Positions 23,296-36,065 of a stretch of 64,000 nt of DNA are shown here, piece after piece. The notes beneath the pieces are model-generated. The model was given only the letters and a program-made list of their open reading frames with translations. It did no database searches and was not told the DNA's origin. The translations under genes were made by a program, and so were the position numbers. This stretch comes from Yamagishiella unicocca (Eukaryota; Chlorophyta; Chlorophyceae; Chlamydomonadales; Volvocaceae): positions 1-64,000 of the forward strand of contig BDSL01000202.1 of NCBI GenBank assembly GCA_003116995.1, read 5' to 3'. Position 1 is the first letter of the stretch; each line of letters opens with the position of its first letter.

Positions 23296-24230
23296 CCCCT
23301 GGGCTCCCCTTCTTTCTCTCTCTCTGTCCTCCTTCCGGCCCCTGGCCCGCCCCCTCTTTTTGGTCCTCGGTTCTCCTTTTGGCCTCCTGCTGGTTTCTCC
23401 CCTGGTTTCGGGGCCCGTCCCCCCCCCCTCTTTTGCTGCCCTGCCTTGCTTTCTTCTCCTGCCCCCCTGCGTCTCCTCTTGCTCTCCTTTGTCGTCCCTT
23501 CGGTCCCTGTCCTGCTCCCCCCTCTGCCTCCCTCCCCTGCTGTCCCGCCGTGCCCCCTCCGGCCCCCGCTCGCTCCCCTGGGCTCCCCTTCCTCTTCTCC
23601 TCTTCTCTGTCCTCCTTCCGCGCCCCTGGCCCCGCCCCCTCTTTTTGGTCCTCGGTTCTCCTTTTGGCCTCCTGCTGGTTTCTCCCTGGTTTGGGGCCCG
23701 TCCCCCCCCCCCCCTCTTTTTGCTGCCCCCCCCTGCCTTGCTTTCTTCTCCTGCCCCCCTGCGTCTCCTCTTGCTCTCCTTTGTCGTCCCTTCGGGTCCT
23801 GTCCTGCTCCCCCCTCTGCCTCCCTCCCCTGCTGTCCCGCCGTGCCCCTCCGGCCCCCGCTCGCTCCCCCTGGGCTCCCCTTCCTCTTCTCCTCTTCTCT
23901 GTCCTCCTTCCGCGCCCCTGGCCCCGCCCCCTCTTTTGGTCCTCGGTTCTCCTTTTGGCCTCCTGCTGGTTTCTCCCTGGTTTCGGGGCCCGTCCCCCCC
24001 CCCCTCTTTTGCTGCCCCCCTGCCTTGCTTTCTTCTCCTGCCCCCCTGCGTCTCCTCTTGCTCTCCTTTGTCGTCCCTTCGGGTCCTGTCCTGCTCCCCC
24101 CTCGCCTCCCTCCCCGCTGTCCCGCCGTGCCCCCTCCGGCCCCCGCTCGCTCCCCTGGGCTCCCCTTCCTCTTCTCCTCTTCTCTGTCCTCCTTCCGGGC
24201 CCCTGGCCCCGCCCCCTCTTTTTGGTCCTC

Positions 24231-27200
24231 GGTTCCCCTTTGGCCTCCTGCTGGTTTCTCCCTGGTTTCGGGGCCCGTCCCCCCCCCCCCCCTCTTTTGC
24301 TGCCCCCCCTGCCTTGCTTTCTTCTCCTGCCCCACCTGCGTCTCCTCTTGCTCTCCTTTGTCGTCCCTTCGGGTCCTGTCACTGCTCCCCCCTCCTCCTC
24401 CCTCCCGCTGTCCCGCCGTGCCCCACTCCGGCCCCCGCTCGCTCCCACCTGGCTCCCCTTCCTCTTCTCCTCTTCTCTGTCCTCCTTCCGGCCCCTGGCC
24501 CCGCCCCCTCTTTTTGGTCCTCGGTTCCCCTTTTGGCCTCCTGCTGGTTTCTCCCTGGTTTCGGGGCCCGTCCCCCCCCCCCCCCCTCTTTTGCTGCCCC
24601 CCCTGCCTTGCTTTCTTCTCCTGCCCCCCCTGCGTCTCCTCTTGCTCTCCTTTGTCGTCCCTTCGGGTCCTGTCCTGCTCCCCCCTCTCCCTCCCTCCCC
24701 CGCTGTCCGCCGTGCCCCCTCCGGCCCCCGCTCGCTCCCCTGGGCTCCCCTCCTCTTCTCCTCTTCTCTGTCCTCCTTCCGGCCCCTGGCCCCGCCCCCT
24801 CTTTTTGGTCCTCGGTTCCCCTTTTGGCCTCCTGCTGGTTTTCTCCCTGGTTTCGGGGCCTGGTCCCCCCCCCCTCTTTTGCTGGCCCCCCCTGCCTTGC
24901 TTTCTTCTCCTGCCCCCCTGCGTCTCCTCTTGCTCTCCTTTGTCCGTCCATTCGGGTCCTGTCCTGCTCCCCCTCCGCCTCCCTCCCCTGCTGTCCCGCC
25001 GTGCCCCTCCGGCCCCCGCTCGCTCCCCTGGGCTCCCTTCCTCTTCTCCTCTTCTCTGTCCTCCTTCCGGCCCCTGGCCCCGCCCCTCTTTTTGGTCCTC
25101 GGTTCCCCTTTTGGCCTCCTGCTGGTTTCTCCCTGGTTTCGGGGCCCGTCCCCCCCCCCCCTCTTTTGCTGCCCCCCCTGCCTTGCTTTCTTCTCCTGCC
25201 CCCCTGCGTCTCCTCTTGCTCTCCTTTGTCGTCCCTTCGGGTCCTGTCCTGCTCCCCCTCGCCTCCTCCCCTGCTGTCCCGCCGTGCCCCCTCCGGCCCC
25301 CGCTCGCTCCCCTGGGCTCCCCTTCCTCTTCTCCTCTTCTCTGTCCTCCTTCCGGCCCCTGGCCCCGCCACCCTCTTTTTGGTCCTCGGTTCCCCTTTTG
25401 GCCTCCTGCTGGTTTCTCCCTGGTTTCGGGGCCGTCCCCCCCCCCCCCCTCTTTTGCTGCCCCCCCTGCCTTGCTTTCTTCTCCTGCCCCCCTGCGTCTC
25501 CTCTTGCTCTCCTTTGTCGTCCCTTCGGGTCCTGTCCTGCTCCCCCTCGCCTCCCTCCCCCGCTGTCCCGCCGTGCCCCTCCGGCCCCCGCTCGCTCCCC
25601 TGGCTCCCCTCCTCTTCTACCTCTTCTCTGTCCTCCTTCCGGCCCCTGGCCCCGCCCCCCTCTTTTTGGTCCTCGGTTCCCCTTTTGGCCTCCTGCTGGT
25701 TTCTCCCTGGTTTCGGGGCCGTCCCCCCCCCCCCCCTCTTTTGCTGCCCCCCCTGCCTTGCTTTCTTCTCCTGCCCCCCTGCGTCTCCTCTTGCTCTCCT
25801 TTGTCGTCCCTTCGGTCCTGTCCTGCTCCCCCCTCTGCCTCCTCCCCTGCTGTCCCGCCGTGCCCCTCCGGCCCCCACGCTCGCTCCCCTGGGCTCCCCT
25901 TCCTCTTTCCTCTTCTCTGTCCTCCTTCCGGCCCCCTGGCCCCGCCCCTCTTTTTGGTCCTCGGTTCCCCTTTTGGCCTCCTGCTGGTTTCTCCCTGGTT
26001 TCGGGGCCGTCCCCCCCCCCCCTCTTTTGCTGCCCCCCTGCCTTGCTTTCTTCTCCTGCCCCCCTGCGTCTCCTCTTGCTCTCCTTTGTCGTCCCTTCGG
26101 GTCCTGTCCTGCTCCCCCCTCCGCCTCCCTCCCCGCTGTCCCGCCGTGCCCCCTCCGGCCCCGCTCGCTCCCCCTGGGCTCCCCTTCCTCTTCTCCTCTT
26201 CTCTGTCCTCCTTCCGGCCCCTGGCCCCGCCCCCTCTTTTTGGTCCTCGGTTCCCTTTTGGCCTCCTGCTGGTTTCTCCCTGGTTTCGGGGCCCGTCCCC
26301 CCCCCCCCCTCTTTTGCTGCCCCCCCCTGCCTTGCTTTCTTCTCCTGCCCCCCTGCGTCTCCTCTTGCTCTCCTTTGTCGTCCCTTCGGGTCCTGTCCTG
26401 CTCCCCCCTCCGCCTCCTCCCGCTGTCCGCCGTGCCCCCTCCGGCCCCCGCTCGCTCCCCTGGGCTCCCCTTCCTCTTCTCCTATTCTCTGTCCTCCTTC
26501 CGGCCCCTGGCCCCGCACCCCTCTTTTGGTCCTCGGTTCCCTTTTGGCCTCCTGCTGGTTTTCCCTGGTTTCGGGGCCCGTCCCCCCCCCCCTTTTTGCT
26601 GCCCCCCCCTGCCTTGCTTTCTTCTCCTGCCCCCCTGCGTCTCCTCTTGCTCTCCTTTGTCGTCCCTTCGGGTCCTGTCCTGCTCCCCCTCTCCTCCTCC
26701 CCCGCTGTCCCGCCGTGCCCCTCCGGCCCCCGCTCGCTCCCCCTGGGCTCCCCTTCCTCTTCTCCTCTTCTCTGTCCTCCTTCCGGGCCCACTGGCCCGC
26801 CCCCTCTTTTGGTCCTCGGTTCCCCTTTTGGCCTCCTGCTGGTTTCTCCCTGGTTTCGGGGCCCGTCCCCCCCCCCACCTCTTTTGCTGCCCCCCCCTGC
26901 CTTGCTTTCTTCTCCTGCCCCCCCTGCGTCTCCTCTTGCTCTCCTTTGTCGTCCCTTCGGGTCCTGTCCTGCTCCCCCCTCTGCCTCCCTCCCCCTGCTG
27001 TCCGCCGTGCCCCTCCGGCCCCCGCTCGCTCCCCCTGGCTCCCCTTCCTCTTCTCCTCTTCTCTGTCCTCCTTCCGGCCCCTGGCCCCGCCCCCTCTTTT
27101 TGGTCCTCGGTTCCCCTTTTGGCCTCCTGCTGGTTTCTCCCTGGTTTCGGGGCCGTCCCCCCCCCCCCCTCTTTTGCTGCCCCCCCTGCCTTGCTTTCTT

Positions 27201-30200
27201 CTCCTGCCCCCCCTGCGTCTCCTCTTGCTCTCCTTTGTCGTCCTTCGGGTCCTGTCCTGCTCCCCCTCGCCTCCCTCCCCTGCTGTCCGCCGTGCCCCTC
27301 CGGCCCCGCTCGCTCCCCTGGGCTCCCCTCCTCTTCTCCTCTTCTCTGTCCTCCTTCCGGGCCCCTGGCCCGCCCCCTCTTTTTGGTCCTCGGTTCCCCT
27401 TTGGCCTCCTGCTGGTTTCTCCCTGGTTTCGGGGCCCGTCCCCCCCCCCCCCCTCTTTTGCTGCCCCCCCTGCCTTGCTTCTTCTCCTGCCCCCCTGCGT
27501 CTCCTCTTGCTCTCCTTTGTCGTCCCTTCGGGTCCTGTCCTGCTCCCCCTCTGCCTCCCTCCCCTGCTGTCCCGCCGTGCCCCCTCCGGCCCCCGCTCGC
27601 TCCCCTGGGCTCCCTTCCTCTTCTCCTCTTCTCTGTCCTCCTTCCGGCCCCTGGCCCCGCCCCCTCTTTTTGGTCCTCGGTTCCCTTTGGCCTCCTGCTG
27701 GTTTCTCCCTGGTTTCGGGGCCCGTCCCCCCCCCCCCCCTTTTTGCTGCCCCCCCCTGCCTTGCTTTCTTCTCCTGCCCCCCTGCGTCTCCTCTTGCTCT
27801 CCTTTGTCGTCCCTTCGGGTCCTGTCCTGCTCCCCCTCTGCCTCCCTCCCCGCTGTCCCGCCGTGCCCCCTCCGGCCCCCGCTCGCTCCCCCTGGGCTCC
27901 CCTTCCTCTTCTCCTCTTCTCTGTCCTCCTTCCGGCCCCTGGCCCCGCCCCCTCTTTTTGGTCCTCGGTTCCCTTTTGGCCTCCTGCTGGTTTCTCCCTG
28001 GTTTCGGGGCCCGTCCCCCCCCCCCCCTCTTTTGCTGCCCCCCCTGCCTTGCTTTCTTCTCCTGCCCCCCTGCGTCTCCTCTTGCTCTCCTTTGTCGTCC
28101 CTTCGGGTCCTGTCCTGCTCCCCCTCTGCCTCCCTCCCCTGCTGTCCCGCCGTGCCCCTCCGGCCCCCGCTCGCTCCCACTGGGCTCCCCTTCCTCTTCT
28201 CCTCTTCTCTGTCTCACTTCCGGCCCCTGGCCCCGCCCCCTCTTTTTGGTCCTCGGTTCCCCTTTTGGCCTCCTGCTGGTTTCTCCCTGGTTTCGGGGCC
28301 GTCCCCCCCCCCCTCTTTTGCTGCCCCCCCTGCCTTGCTTTCTTCTCCTGCCCCCCTGCGTCTCCTCTTGCTCTCCTTTGTCGTCCCTTCGGGTCCTGTC
28401 CTGCTCCCCCCTCGCCTCCTCCCCTGCTGTCCCGCCGTGCCCCATCCGGCCCCCGCTCGCTCCCCCTGGGCTCCCCTTCCTCTTCTCCTCTTCTCTGTCC
28501 TCCTTCCGGCCCCTGGCCCCGCCACCTCTTTTTGGTCCTCGGTTCCCTTTTGGCCTCCTGCTGGTTTCTCCCTGGTTTCGGGGCCGTCCCCCCCCCCCCC
28601 TCTTTTGCTGCCCCCCCTGCCTTGCTTTCTTCTCCTGCCCACCCTGCGTCTCCTCTTGCTACTCCTTTGTCGTCCCTTCGGGTCCTGTCCTGCTCCCCCC
28701 TCTGCCTCCATCCCCTGCTGTCCCGCCGTGCCCCACTCCGGCCCCCGCTCGCTCCCCCTGGGCTCCCCTCCTCTTCTCCTCTTCTCTGTCCTCCTTCCGG
28801 CCCCTGGCCCCGCCCCCTCTTTTGGTCCTCGGTTCCCTTTTGGCCTCCTGATGGTTTTCTCCCTGGTTTCGGGGGCCCGTCCCCCCCCCCCCTCTTTTGC
28901 TGCCCCCCCTGCCTTGCTTTCTTCTCCTGCCCCCTGCGTCTCCTCTTGCTCTCCTTTGTCGTCCCTTCGGGTCCTGTCCTGCTCCCCCTCTGCCTCCCTC
29001 CCTGCTGTCCCGCCGTGCCCCTCCGGCCCCGCTCGCTCCCCCTGGGCTCCCCTTCCTCTTCTCCTCTTCTCTGTCCTCCTTCCGGCCCCTGGCCCCGCCC
29101 CCTCTTTTTGGTCCTCGGTTTCCCTTTTGGCCTCCTGCTGGTTTCTCCCTGGTTTCGGGGCCCGTCCCCCCCCCCCCTCTTTTGCTGCCCCCCCTGCCTT
29201 GCTTTCTTCTCCTGCCCCCTGCGTCTCCTCTTGCTCTCCTTTGTCGTCCCTTCGGGTCCTGTCCTGCTCCCCCCTCTGCCTCCTCCCCCGCTGTCCCGCC
29301 GTGCCCCCTCCGGCCCCCGCTCGCTCCCCTGGGCTCCCCTTCCTCTTCTCCTCTTCTCTGTCCTCCTTCACGGCCCCTGGCCCCGCCCCCTCTTTTGGTC
29401 CTCGGTTCCCCTTTTGGCCTCCTGCTGGTTTCTCCCTGGTTTCGGGGCCCGTCCCCCCCCCCCCCTCTTTTGCTGCCCCCCCTGCCTTGCTTTCTTCTCC
29501 TGCCCCCTGCGTCTCCTCTTGCTCTCCTTTGTCGTCCCTTCGGGTCCTGTCCTGCTCCCCCTCGCCTCCCTCCCCTGCTGTCCCGCCGTGCCCCCTCCGG
29601 CCCCCGCTCGCTCCCCTGGGCTCCCCTTCCTCTTCTCATCTTCTCTGTCCTCCTTCCGGCCCCTGGCCCCGCCCCCTCTTTTTGGTCCTCGTTCCCTTTT
29701 GGGCCTCCTGCTGGTTTCTCCCTGGTTTCGGGGCCCGTCCCCCCCCCCCCTCTTTTGCTGGCCCCCCCCTGCCTTGCTTTCTTCTCCTGCCCCCCTGCGT
29801 CTCCTCTTGCTCTCCTTTGTCGTCCCTTCGGGTCCTGTCCTGCTCCCCCTCCGCCTCCCTCCCCTGCTGTCCGCCGTGCCCCCTCCGGCCCCGCTCGCTC
29901 CCCTGGGCTCCCCTTCCTACTTCTCCTCTTCTCTGTCCTCCTTCCGGGCCCCCTGGCCCCGCCCCCTCTTTTTGGTCCTCGGTTCCCCTTTTGGCCTCCT
30001 GCTGGTTTCTCCCTGGTTTCGGGGCCCGTCCCCCCCCCCCCCCTCTTTTGCTGCCCCCCCTGCCTTGCTTTCTTCTCCTGCCCCCCTGCGTCTCCTCTGC
30101 TCTCCTTTGTCGTCCCTTCGGGTACCTGTCCTGCTCCCCCTCTGCCTCCTCCCCGCTGTCCGCCGTGCCCCTCCGGCCCCCGCTCGCTCCCCTGGGCTCC

Positions 30201-33200
30201 CCTTCCTCTTCTCCTCTTCTCTGTCCTCCTTCACGGCCCACTGGCCCCGCCCCCTACTTTTTGGTCCTCGGTTCCCCTTTTGGCCTCCTGCTGGTTTCTC
30301 CCTGGTTTCGGGGCCCGTCCCCCCCCCCCCTCTTTTGCTGCCCCCCCTGCCTTGCTTTCTTCTCCTGCCCCCCCTGCGTCTCCTCTTGCTCTCCTTTGTC
30401 GTCCCTTCGGGTCCTGTCCTGCTCCCCCTCGCCTCCTCCCCTGCTGTCCCGCCGTGCCCCCTCCGGCCCCCGCTCGCTCCCCCTGGGCTCCCCTTCCTCT
30501 TCTCCTCTTCTCTGTCCTCCTTCCGGGCCCCTGGCCCCGCCCCCCTCTTTTTGGTCCTCGGTTCCCTTTTGGCCTCCTGCTGGTTTCTCCCTGGTTTCGG
30601 GGCCCGTCCCCCCCCCCCCTCTTTTGCTGCCCCCCCTGCCTTGCTTTCTTCTCCTGCCCCCCCTGCGTCTCCTCTTGCTCTCCTTTGTCGTCCCTTCGGG
30701 TCCTGTCCTGCTCCCCCTCCGCCTCCCTCCCCTGCTGTCCCGCCGTGCCCCCTCCGGCCCCCGCTCGCTCCCCTGGGCTCCCCTTCCTCTTCTCCTCTTC
30801 TCTGTCCTCTTCCGGCCCCTGGCCCCGCCCCTCTTTTTGGTCCTCGGTTCCCCTTTTGGCCTCCTGCTGGTTTCTCCCTGGTTTCGGGGCCCGTCCCCCC
30901 CCCCCCCTCTTTTGCTGCCCCCCCTGCCTTGCTTTCTTCTCCTGCCCCCCTGCGTCTCCTCTTGCTCTCCTTTGTCGTCCCTTCGGGTCCTGTCCTGCTC
31001 CCCCCTCGCCTCCCTCCCCCTGCTGTCCCGCGTGCCCACTCCGGCCCCCGCTCGCTCCCCCTGGGCTCCCCTTCCTCTTCTCCTCTTCTCTGTCCTCCTT
31101 CCGGCCCCTGGCCCCGCCCCCTCTTTTTGGTCCTCGGTTCCCCTTTTGGCCTCCTGCTGGTTTCTCCCTGGTTTCGGGGCCCGTCCCCCCCCCCCCTCTT
31201 TTGCTGCCCCCCCCTGCCTTGCTTTCTTCTCCTGCCCCCCTGCGTCTCCTCTTGCTCTCCTTTGTCGTCCCTTCGGGTCCTGTCCTGCTCCCCCTCCGCC
31301 TCACTCCCCTGCTGTCCCGCCGTGCCCCTCCGGCCCCCGCTCGCTCCCCCTGGGCTCCCCTTCCTCTTCTCCTCTTCTATGTCCTCCTTCCGGCCCCTGG
31401 CCCCGCCCCCTCTTTTTGGTCCTCGTTACCCTTTTGGCCTCCTGCTGGTTTCTCCCTGGTTTCGGGGCCCGTCCCCCCCCCCCCCCCTCTTTTGCTGCCC
31501 CCCCTGCCTTGCTTTCTTCTCCTGCCCCCCTGCGTCTCCTCTTGCTCTCCTTTGTCGTCCCTTCGGGTCCTGTCCTGCTCCCCCCTCTGCCTCCCTCCCC
31601 TGCTGTCCGCCGTGCCCCCTCCGGCCCCCGCTCGCTCCCCTGGGCTCCCCTTCCTCTTCTCCTCTTCTCTGTCCTCCTTCCGGGCCCCTGGCCCCGCCCC
31701 TCTTTTTGGTCCTCGGTTCCCCTTTTGGCCTCCTGCTGGTTTCTCCCTGGTTTCGGGGCCCGTCCCCCCCCCCCCTCTTTTGCTGCCCCCCCTGCCTTGC
31801 TTTCTTCTCCTGCCCCCTGCGTCTCCTCTTGCTCTCCTTTGTCGTCCCTTCGGGTCCTGTCCTGCTCCCCCTCGCCTCCCTCCCCTGCTGTCCCGCCGTG
31901 CCCCCTCCGGCCCCCGCTCGCTCCCCTGGGCTCCCCTTCCTCTTCTCCTCTTCTCTGTCCTCCTTCCGGGCCCCTGGCCCCGCCCCTCTTTTTGGTCCTC
32001 GGTTCCCCTTTTGGCCTCCTGCTGGTTTCTCCCTGGTTTCGGGGCCCGTCCCCCCCCCCTCTTTTTGCTGCCCCCCTGCCTTGCTTTCTTCTCCTGCCCC
32101 CCTGCGTCTCCTCTTGCTCTCCTTTGTCGTCCCTTCGGGTCCTGTCCTGCTCCCCCTCGCCTCCCTCCCCGCTGTCCCGCCGTGCCCCCTCCGGCCCCCG
32201 CTCGCTCCCCTGGGCTCCCCTTCTCTTCTCCTCTTCTCTGTCCTCCTTCCGGCCCCTGGCCCCGCCCCTCTTTTTGGTCCTCGGTTCCCCTTTTGGCCTC
32301 CTGCTGGTTTCTCCCTGGTTTCGGGGCCCCGTCCCCCCCCCCCCCTCTTTTGCTGCCCCCCCTGCCTTGCTTTCTTCTCCTGCCCCCCTGCGTCTCCTCT
32401 TGCTCTCCTTTGTCGTCCCTTCGGGTCCTGTCCTGCTCCCCTCCGCCTCCCTCCCCCGCTGTCCCGCCGTGCCCCTCCGGCCCCCGCTCGCTCCCCTGGG
32501 CTCCCCTTCCTCTTCTCCTCTTCTCTGTCCCCTTCCGGCCCCTGGCCCGCCCCCTCTTTTGGTCCTCGGTTCCCCTTTTGGCCTCCTGCTGGTTTCTCCC
32601 TGGTTTCGGGGCCGTCCCCCCCCCCCCCTCTTTTGCTGCCCCCCCCTGCCTTGCTTTCTTCTCCTGCCCCTGCGTCTCCTCTTGCTCTCCTTTGTCGTCC
32701 TTCGGGTCCTGTCCTGCTCCCCCTCCGCCTCCTCCCCGCTGTCCCGCCGTGCCCCATCCGGCCCCGCTCGCTCCCCCTGGGCTCCCCTTCCTCTTCTCCT
32801 CTTCTCTGTCCTCCTTCCGGCCCCCTGGCCCCGCACCCCTCTTTTTGGTCCTCGGTTCCCTTTGGCCTCCTGCTGGTTTCTCCCTGGTTTCGGGGGTCCC
32901 CCCCCCCCCCCTATTTTGCTGCCCCCCCCTGCCTTGCTTTCTTCTCCTGCCCCCCTGCGTCTCTCTTGCTCTCCTTTGTCGTCCCTTCGGGTCCTGTCCT
33001 GCTCCCCCTCCGCCTCCCTCCCCGCTGTCCCGCCGTGCCCCTCCGGCCCCCGCTGCTCCCCCTGGGCTCCCCTTCCTCTTCTCCTCTTCTCTGTCCTCCT
33101 TCAGGCCCCCTGGCCCCGCCCCCCTCTTTTTGGTCCTCGGTTTCCCTTTTGGCCTCCTGCTGGTTTCTCCCTGGTTTCGGGGCCCGTCCCCCCCCCCCAC

Positions 33201-33900
33201 CCTCTTTTGCTGCCCCCCCTGCCTTGCTTTCTTCTCCTGCCCACTGCGTCTCCTCTTGCTCTCCTTTGTCGTCCCTTCGGGTCCTGTCCTGCTCCCCCCT
33301 CTGCCTCCCTCCCCGCTGTCCCGCCGTGCCCCCTCCGGCCCCCGCTCGCTCCCCCTGGGCTCCCCTTCCTCTTCTCCTCTTCTCTGTCCTCCTTCCGGCC
33401 CCTGGCCCCGCCCCCTCTTTTTGGTCCTCGGTTCCCTTTGGCCTCCTGCTGGTTTCTCCCTGGTTTCGGGCCCGTCCCCCCCCCCTCTTTTGCTGCCCCC
33501 CCTGCCTTGCTTTCTTCTCCTGCCCCCCTGCGTCTCTCTTGCTCTCCTTTGTCGTCCCTTCGGGTCCTGTCCTGGCTCCCCCCTCTGCCTCCCTCCCCTG
33601 CTGTCCCGCCGTGCCCCCTCCGGCCCCCGCTCGCTCCCTGGGCTCCCCTTCTCTTCTCCTCTTCTCTGTCCTCCTTCCGGCCCCTGGCCCCGCCCCTCTT
33701 TTTGGTCCTCGGTTCCCTTTTGGCCTCCTGCTGGTTTCTCCTGGTTTCGGGGCCCCCTCCCCCCCCCCTCTTTTGCTGCCCCCCCCTGCCTTGCTTTCTT
33801 CTCCTGCCCCCCTGCGTCTCCTCTTGCTCTCCTTTGTCGTCCTTCGGGTCCTGTCCTGCTCCCCCTCCCTCCTCCCTGCTGTCCCGCCGTGCCCCCTCCG
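24231..33900. repeat. Satellite family A, block 2 (variant V2, with clustered adenines)
   Basis: The monomer and its order are as in block 1. From about 24,232 almost every copy reads GGTTCCCCTTTT or GGTTCCCTTTT in place of GGTTCTCCTTTT, and many read CCCCGCTGTCC rather than CCCCTGCTGTCC. Some copies near 25,430-28,600 have lost a C in GGGGCCGTCCC. About 40 isolated A bases fall between 24,334 and 33,243, roughly half of all the A in the window. Most are single A inserted just before a C, such as CTTCTACCTCTTC at 25,619 and GGGTACCTGTCC at 30,124, or C-to-A changes. The block returns abruptly to V1 near 33,980. It may be a separately amplified segment, or a stretch with poorer consensus quality. 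Confidence 0.93.
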
Positions 33901-35904
33901 GCCCCCGCTCCTCCCTGGGCTCCCTTCCTCTTCTCCTCTTCTCTGTCCTCCTTCCGCCCCTGGCCCCGCCCTCTTTTTGGTCCTCGGTTCTCCTTTTGGC
34001 CTCCTGCTGGTTTCTCCCTGGTTTCGGGGCCCGTCCCCCCCCCCTCTTTTGCTGCCCCCCCTGCCTTGCTTTCTTCTCCTGCCCCCCTGCGTCTCCTCTT
34101 GCTCTCCTTTGTCGTCCCTTCGGGTCCTGTCCTGCTCCCCCCGCCTCCCTCCCCTGCTGTCCCGCCGTGCCCCCCGGCCCCCGCTCGCTCCCCCTGGGCT
34201 CCCCTTCCTCTTCTCCTCTTCTCTGTCCTCCTTCCGGCCCCTGGCCCCGCCCCCTCTTTTTGGTCCTCGGTTCTCCTTTTGGCCTCCTGCTGGTTTCTCC
34301 CTGGTTTCGGGGCCCGTCCCCCCCCCCCCCTCTTTTGCTGCCCCCCTGCCTTGCTTTCTTCTCCTGCCCCCTGCGTCTCCTCTTGCTCTCCTTTGTCGTC
34401 CCTTCGGGTCCTGTCCTGCTCCCCCTCCGCCTCCTCCCCTGCTGTCCCGCCGTGCCCCTCCGGCCCCCGCTCGCTCCCCTGGGCTCCCCTTCCTCTTCTC
34501 CTCTTCTCTGTCCTCCTTCCGGCCCCTGGCCCCGCCCCCCTCTTTTTGGTCCTCGGTTCTCCTTTTGGCCTCCTGCTGGTTTCTCCCTGGTTTCGGGGCC
34601 CGTCCCCCCCCCCCTCTTTTGCTGCCCCCCCTGCCTTGCTTTCTTCTCCTGCCCCCCTGCGTCTCCTCTTGCTCTCCTTTGTCGTCCCTTCGGGTCCTGT
34701 CCTGCTCCCCCCTCCGCCTCCCTCCCCTGCTGTCCCGCCGTGCCCCCTCCGGCCCCCGCTCGCTCCCCCTGGGCTCCCCTTCCTCTTCTCCTCTTCTCTG
34801 TCCTCCTTCCGGGCCCCTGGCCCCGCCCCCTCTTTTTGGTCCTCGGTTCTCCTTTTGGCCTCCTGCTGGTTTCTCCCTGGTTTCGGGGCCCGTCCCCCCC
34901 CCCCCTCTTTTGCTGCCCCCCCTGCCTTGCTTTCTTCTCCTGCCCCCCTGCGTCTCCTCTTGCTCTCCTTTGTCGTCCCTTCGGGTCCTGTCCTGCTCCC
35001 CCTCGCTCCTCCCCCTGCTGTCCCGCCGTGCCCCCTCCGGCCCCGCTCGCTCCCCCTGGGCTCCCCTTCATCTTCTCCTCTTCTCTGTCCTCCTTCCGCC
35101 CCCTGGCCCCGCCCCCTCTTTTTGGTCCTCGGTTTCCTTTTGGCCTCCTGCTGGTTTCCCTGGTTTCGGGGCCCGTCCCCCCCCCCCTCTTTTGCTGCCC
35201 CCCTGCCTTGCTTTCTTCTCCTGCCCCCCTGCGTCTCCTCTTGCTCTCCTTTGTCGTCCCTTCGGGTCCTGTCCTGCTCCCCCCTCTGCCTCCCTCCCCT
35301 GCTGTCCCGCCGTGCCCCCTCCGGCCCCCGCTCGCTCCCCTGGGCTCCCCTTCCTCTTCTCCTCTTCTCTGTCCTCCTTCCGCGCCCCTGGCCCCGCCCC
35401 CTCTTTTTGGTCCTCGGTTCTCCTTTTGGCCTCCTGCTGGTTTCTCCCTGGTTTCGGGGCCCGTCCCCCCCCCCCCTCTTTTGCTGCCCCCCCTGCCTTG
35501 CTTTCTTCTCCTGCCCCCCTGCGTCTCCTCTTGCTCTCCTTTGTCGTCCCTTCGGGTCCTGTCCTGCTCCCCCCTCTGCCTCCCTCCCCTGCTGTCCCGC
35601 CGTGCCCCCTCCGGCCCCGCTCGCTCCCCCTGGGCTCCCCTTCCTCTTCTCCTCTTCCTCTGTCCTCCTTCCGCCCCCTGGCCCCGCCCCCTCTTTTTGG
35701 TCCTCGGTTCTCCTTTTGGCCTCCTGCTGGTTTCTCCCTGGTTTCGGGGCCCGTCCCCCCCCCCCTCTTTTGCTGCCCCCCCTGCCTTGCTTTCTTCTCC
35801 TGCCCCCCTGCGTCTCCTCTTGCTCTCCTTTGTCGTCCCTTCGGGTCCTGTCCTGCTCCCCCCTCGCCTCCTCCCCTGCTGTCCCGCCGTGCCCCCTCCG
35901 GCCC

Positions 35905-36065
35905 GCTCGCTGGGCTCCCCTTCCCCCTCCTCTCTCCTCTGTTCCTGGCCGGCCCCCCCCCTGGCCCCCCCTTTTTTGGTCCTCGGTTCTCCCGGTTTTG
36001 GGGGCCGCCCCCCCGGCCTTTTGCTGCATCACCTTGCTCTCCTCTCCTGCCCCCCCTTGGCGCGT
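35905..36065. repeat. Strongly diverged family A copy
   Basis: The order is recognisable but many bases differ: CTGGCCGGCCCC, CCCTTTTTTGG, TCTCCCGGTTTTGGGGG and TTTTGCTGCATCACC, with A at 36,028 and 36,031. The CTCCTGCTGGTTTCTCC segment is missing. It ends at CGCGTCTCCTCTTGC, where a normal copy resumes. Confidence 0.85.

Larger units (their letters stand above)
1..24230. repeat. Satellite family A, block 1 (variant V1), about 83 tandem copies
   Basis: Head-to-tail copies of a monomer of about 290 bp. The landmark CTCGCTCCCC recurs at 1, 296, 586, 875, 1162 and 1450, giving a mean spacing of 289.8. Landmarks in order within a monomer are CCCCGCCCCCTCTTTTTGG, TCCTCGGTTCTCCTTTTGG, CTGGTTTCGGGGCCCGT, a poly-C tract of variable length, TCTTTTGCTGCC, TTGCTTTCTTCTCCTG, TTTGTCGTCCCTTCGGG, TCCTGTCCTGCT, TGCTGTCCCGCCGTG, CTCGCTCCCCTGGGC and CCTCTTCTCTGTCC. 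By hand count the consensus is about 51% C, 31% T, 17% G and no A. V1 is defined by GGTTCTCCTTTT. V2-like GGTTCCC(C)TTTT copies occur only sporadically, near 12,146, 12,721, 13,010, 14,143, 14,711, 15,790, 18,087, 21,589 and 21,874. Copies differ mainly by C/T exchanges (CTCCGCC or CTCTGCC) and C-run length. The family has no name I recognise, and its function is unknown. Confidence 0.97.
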
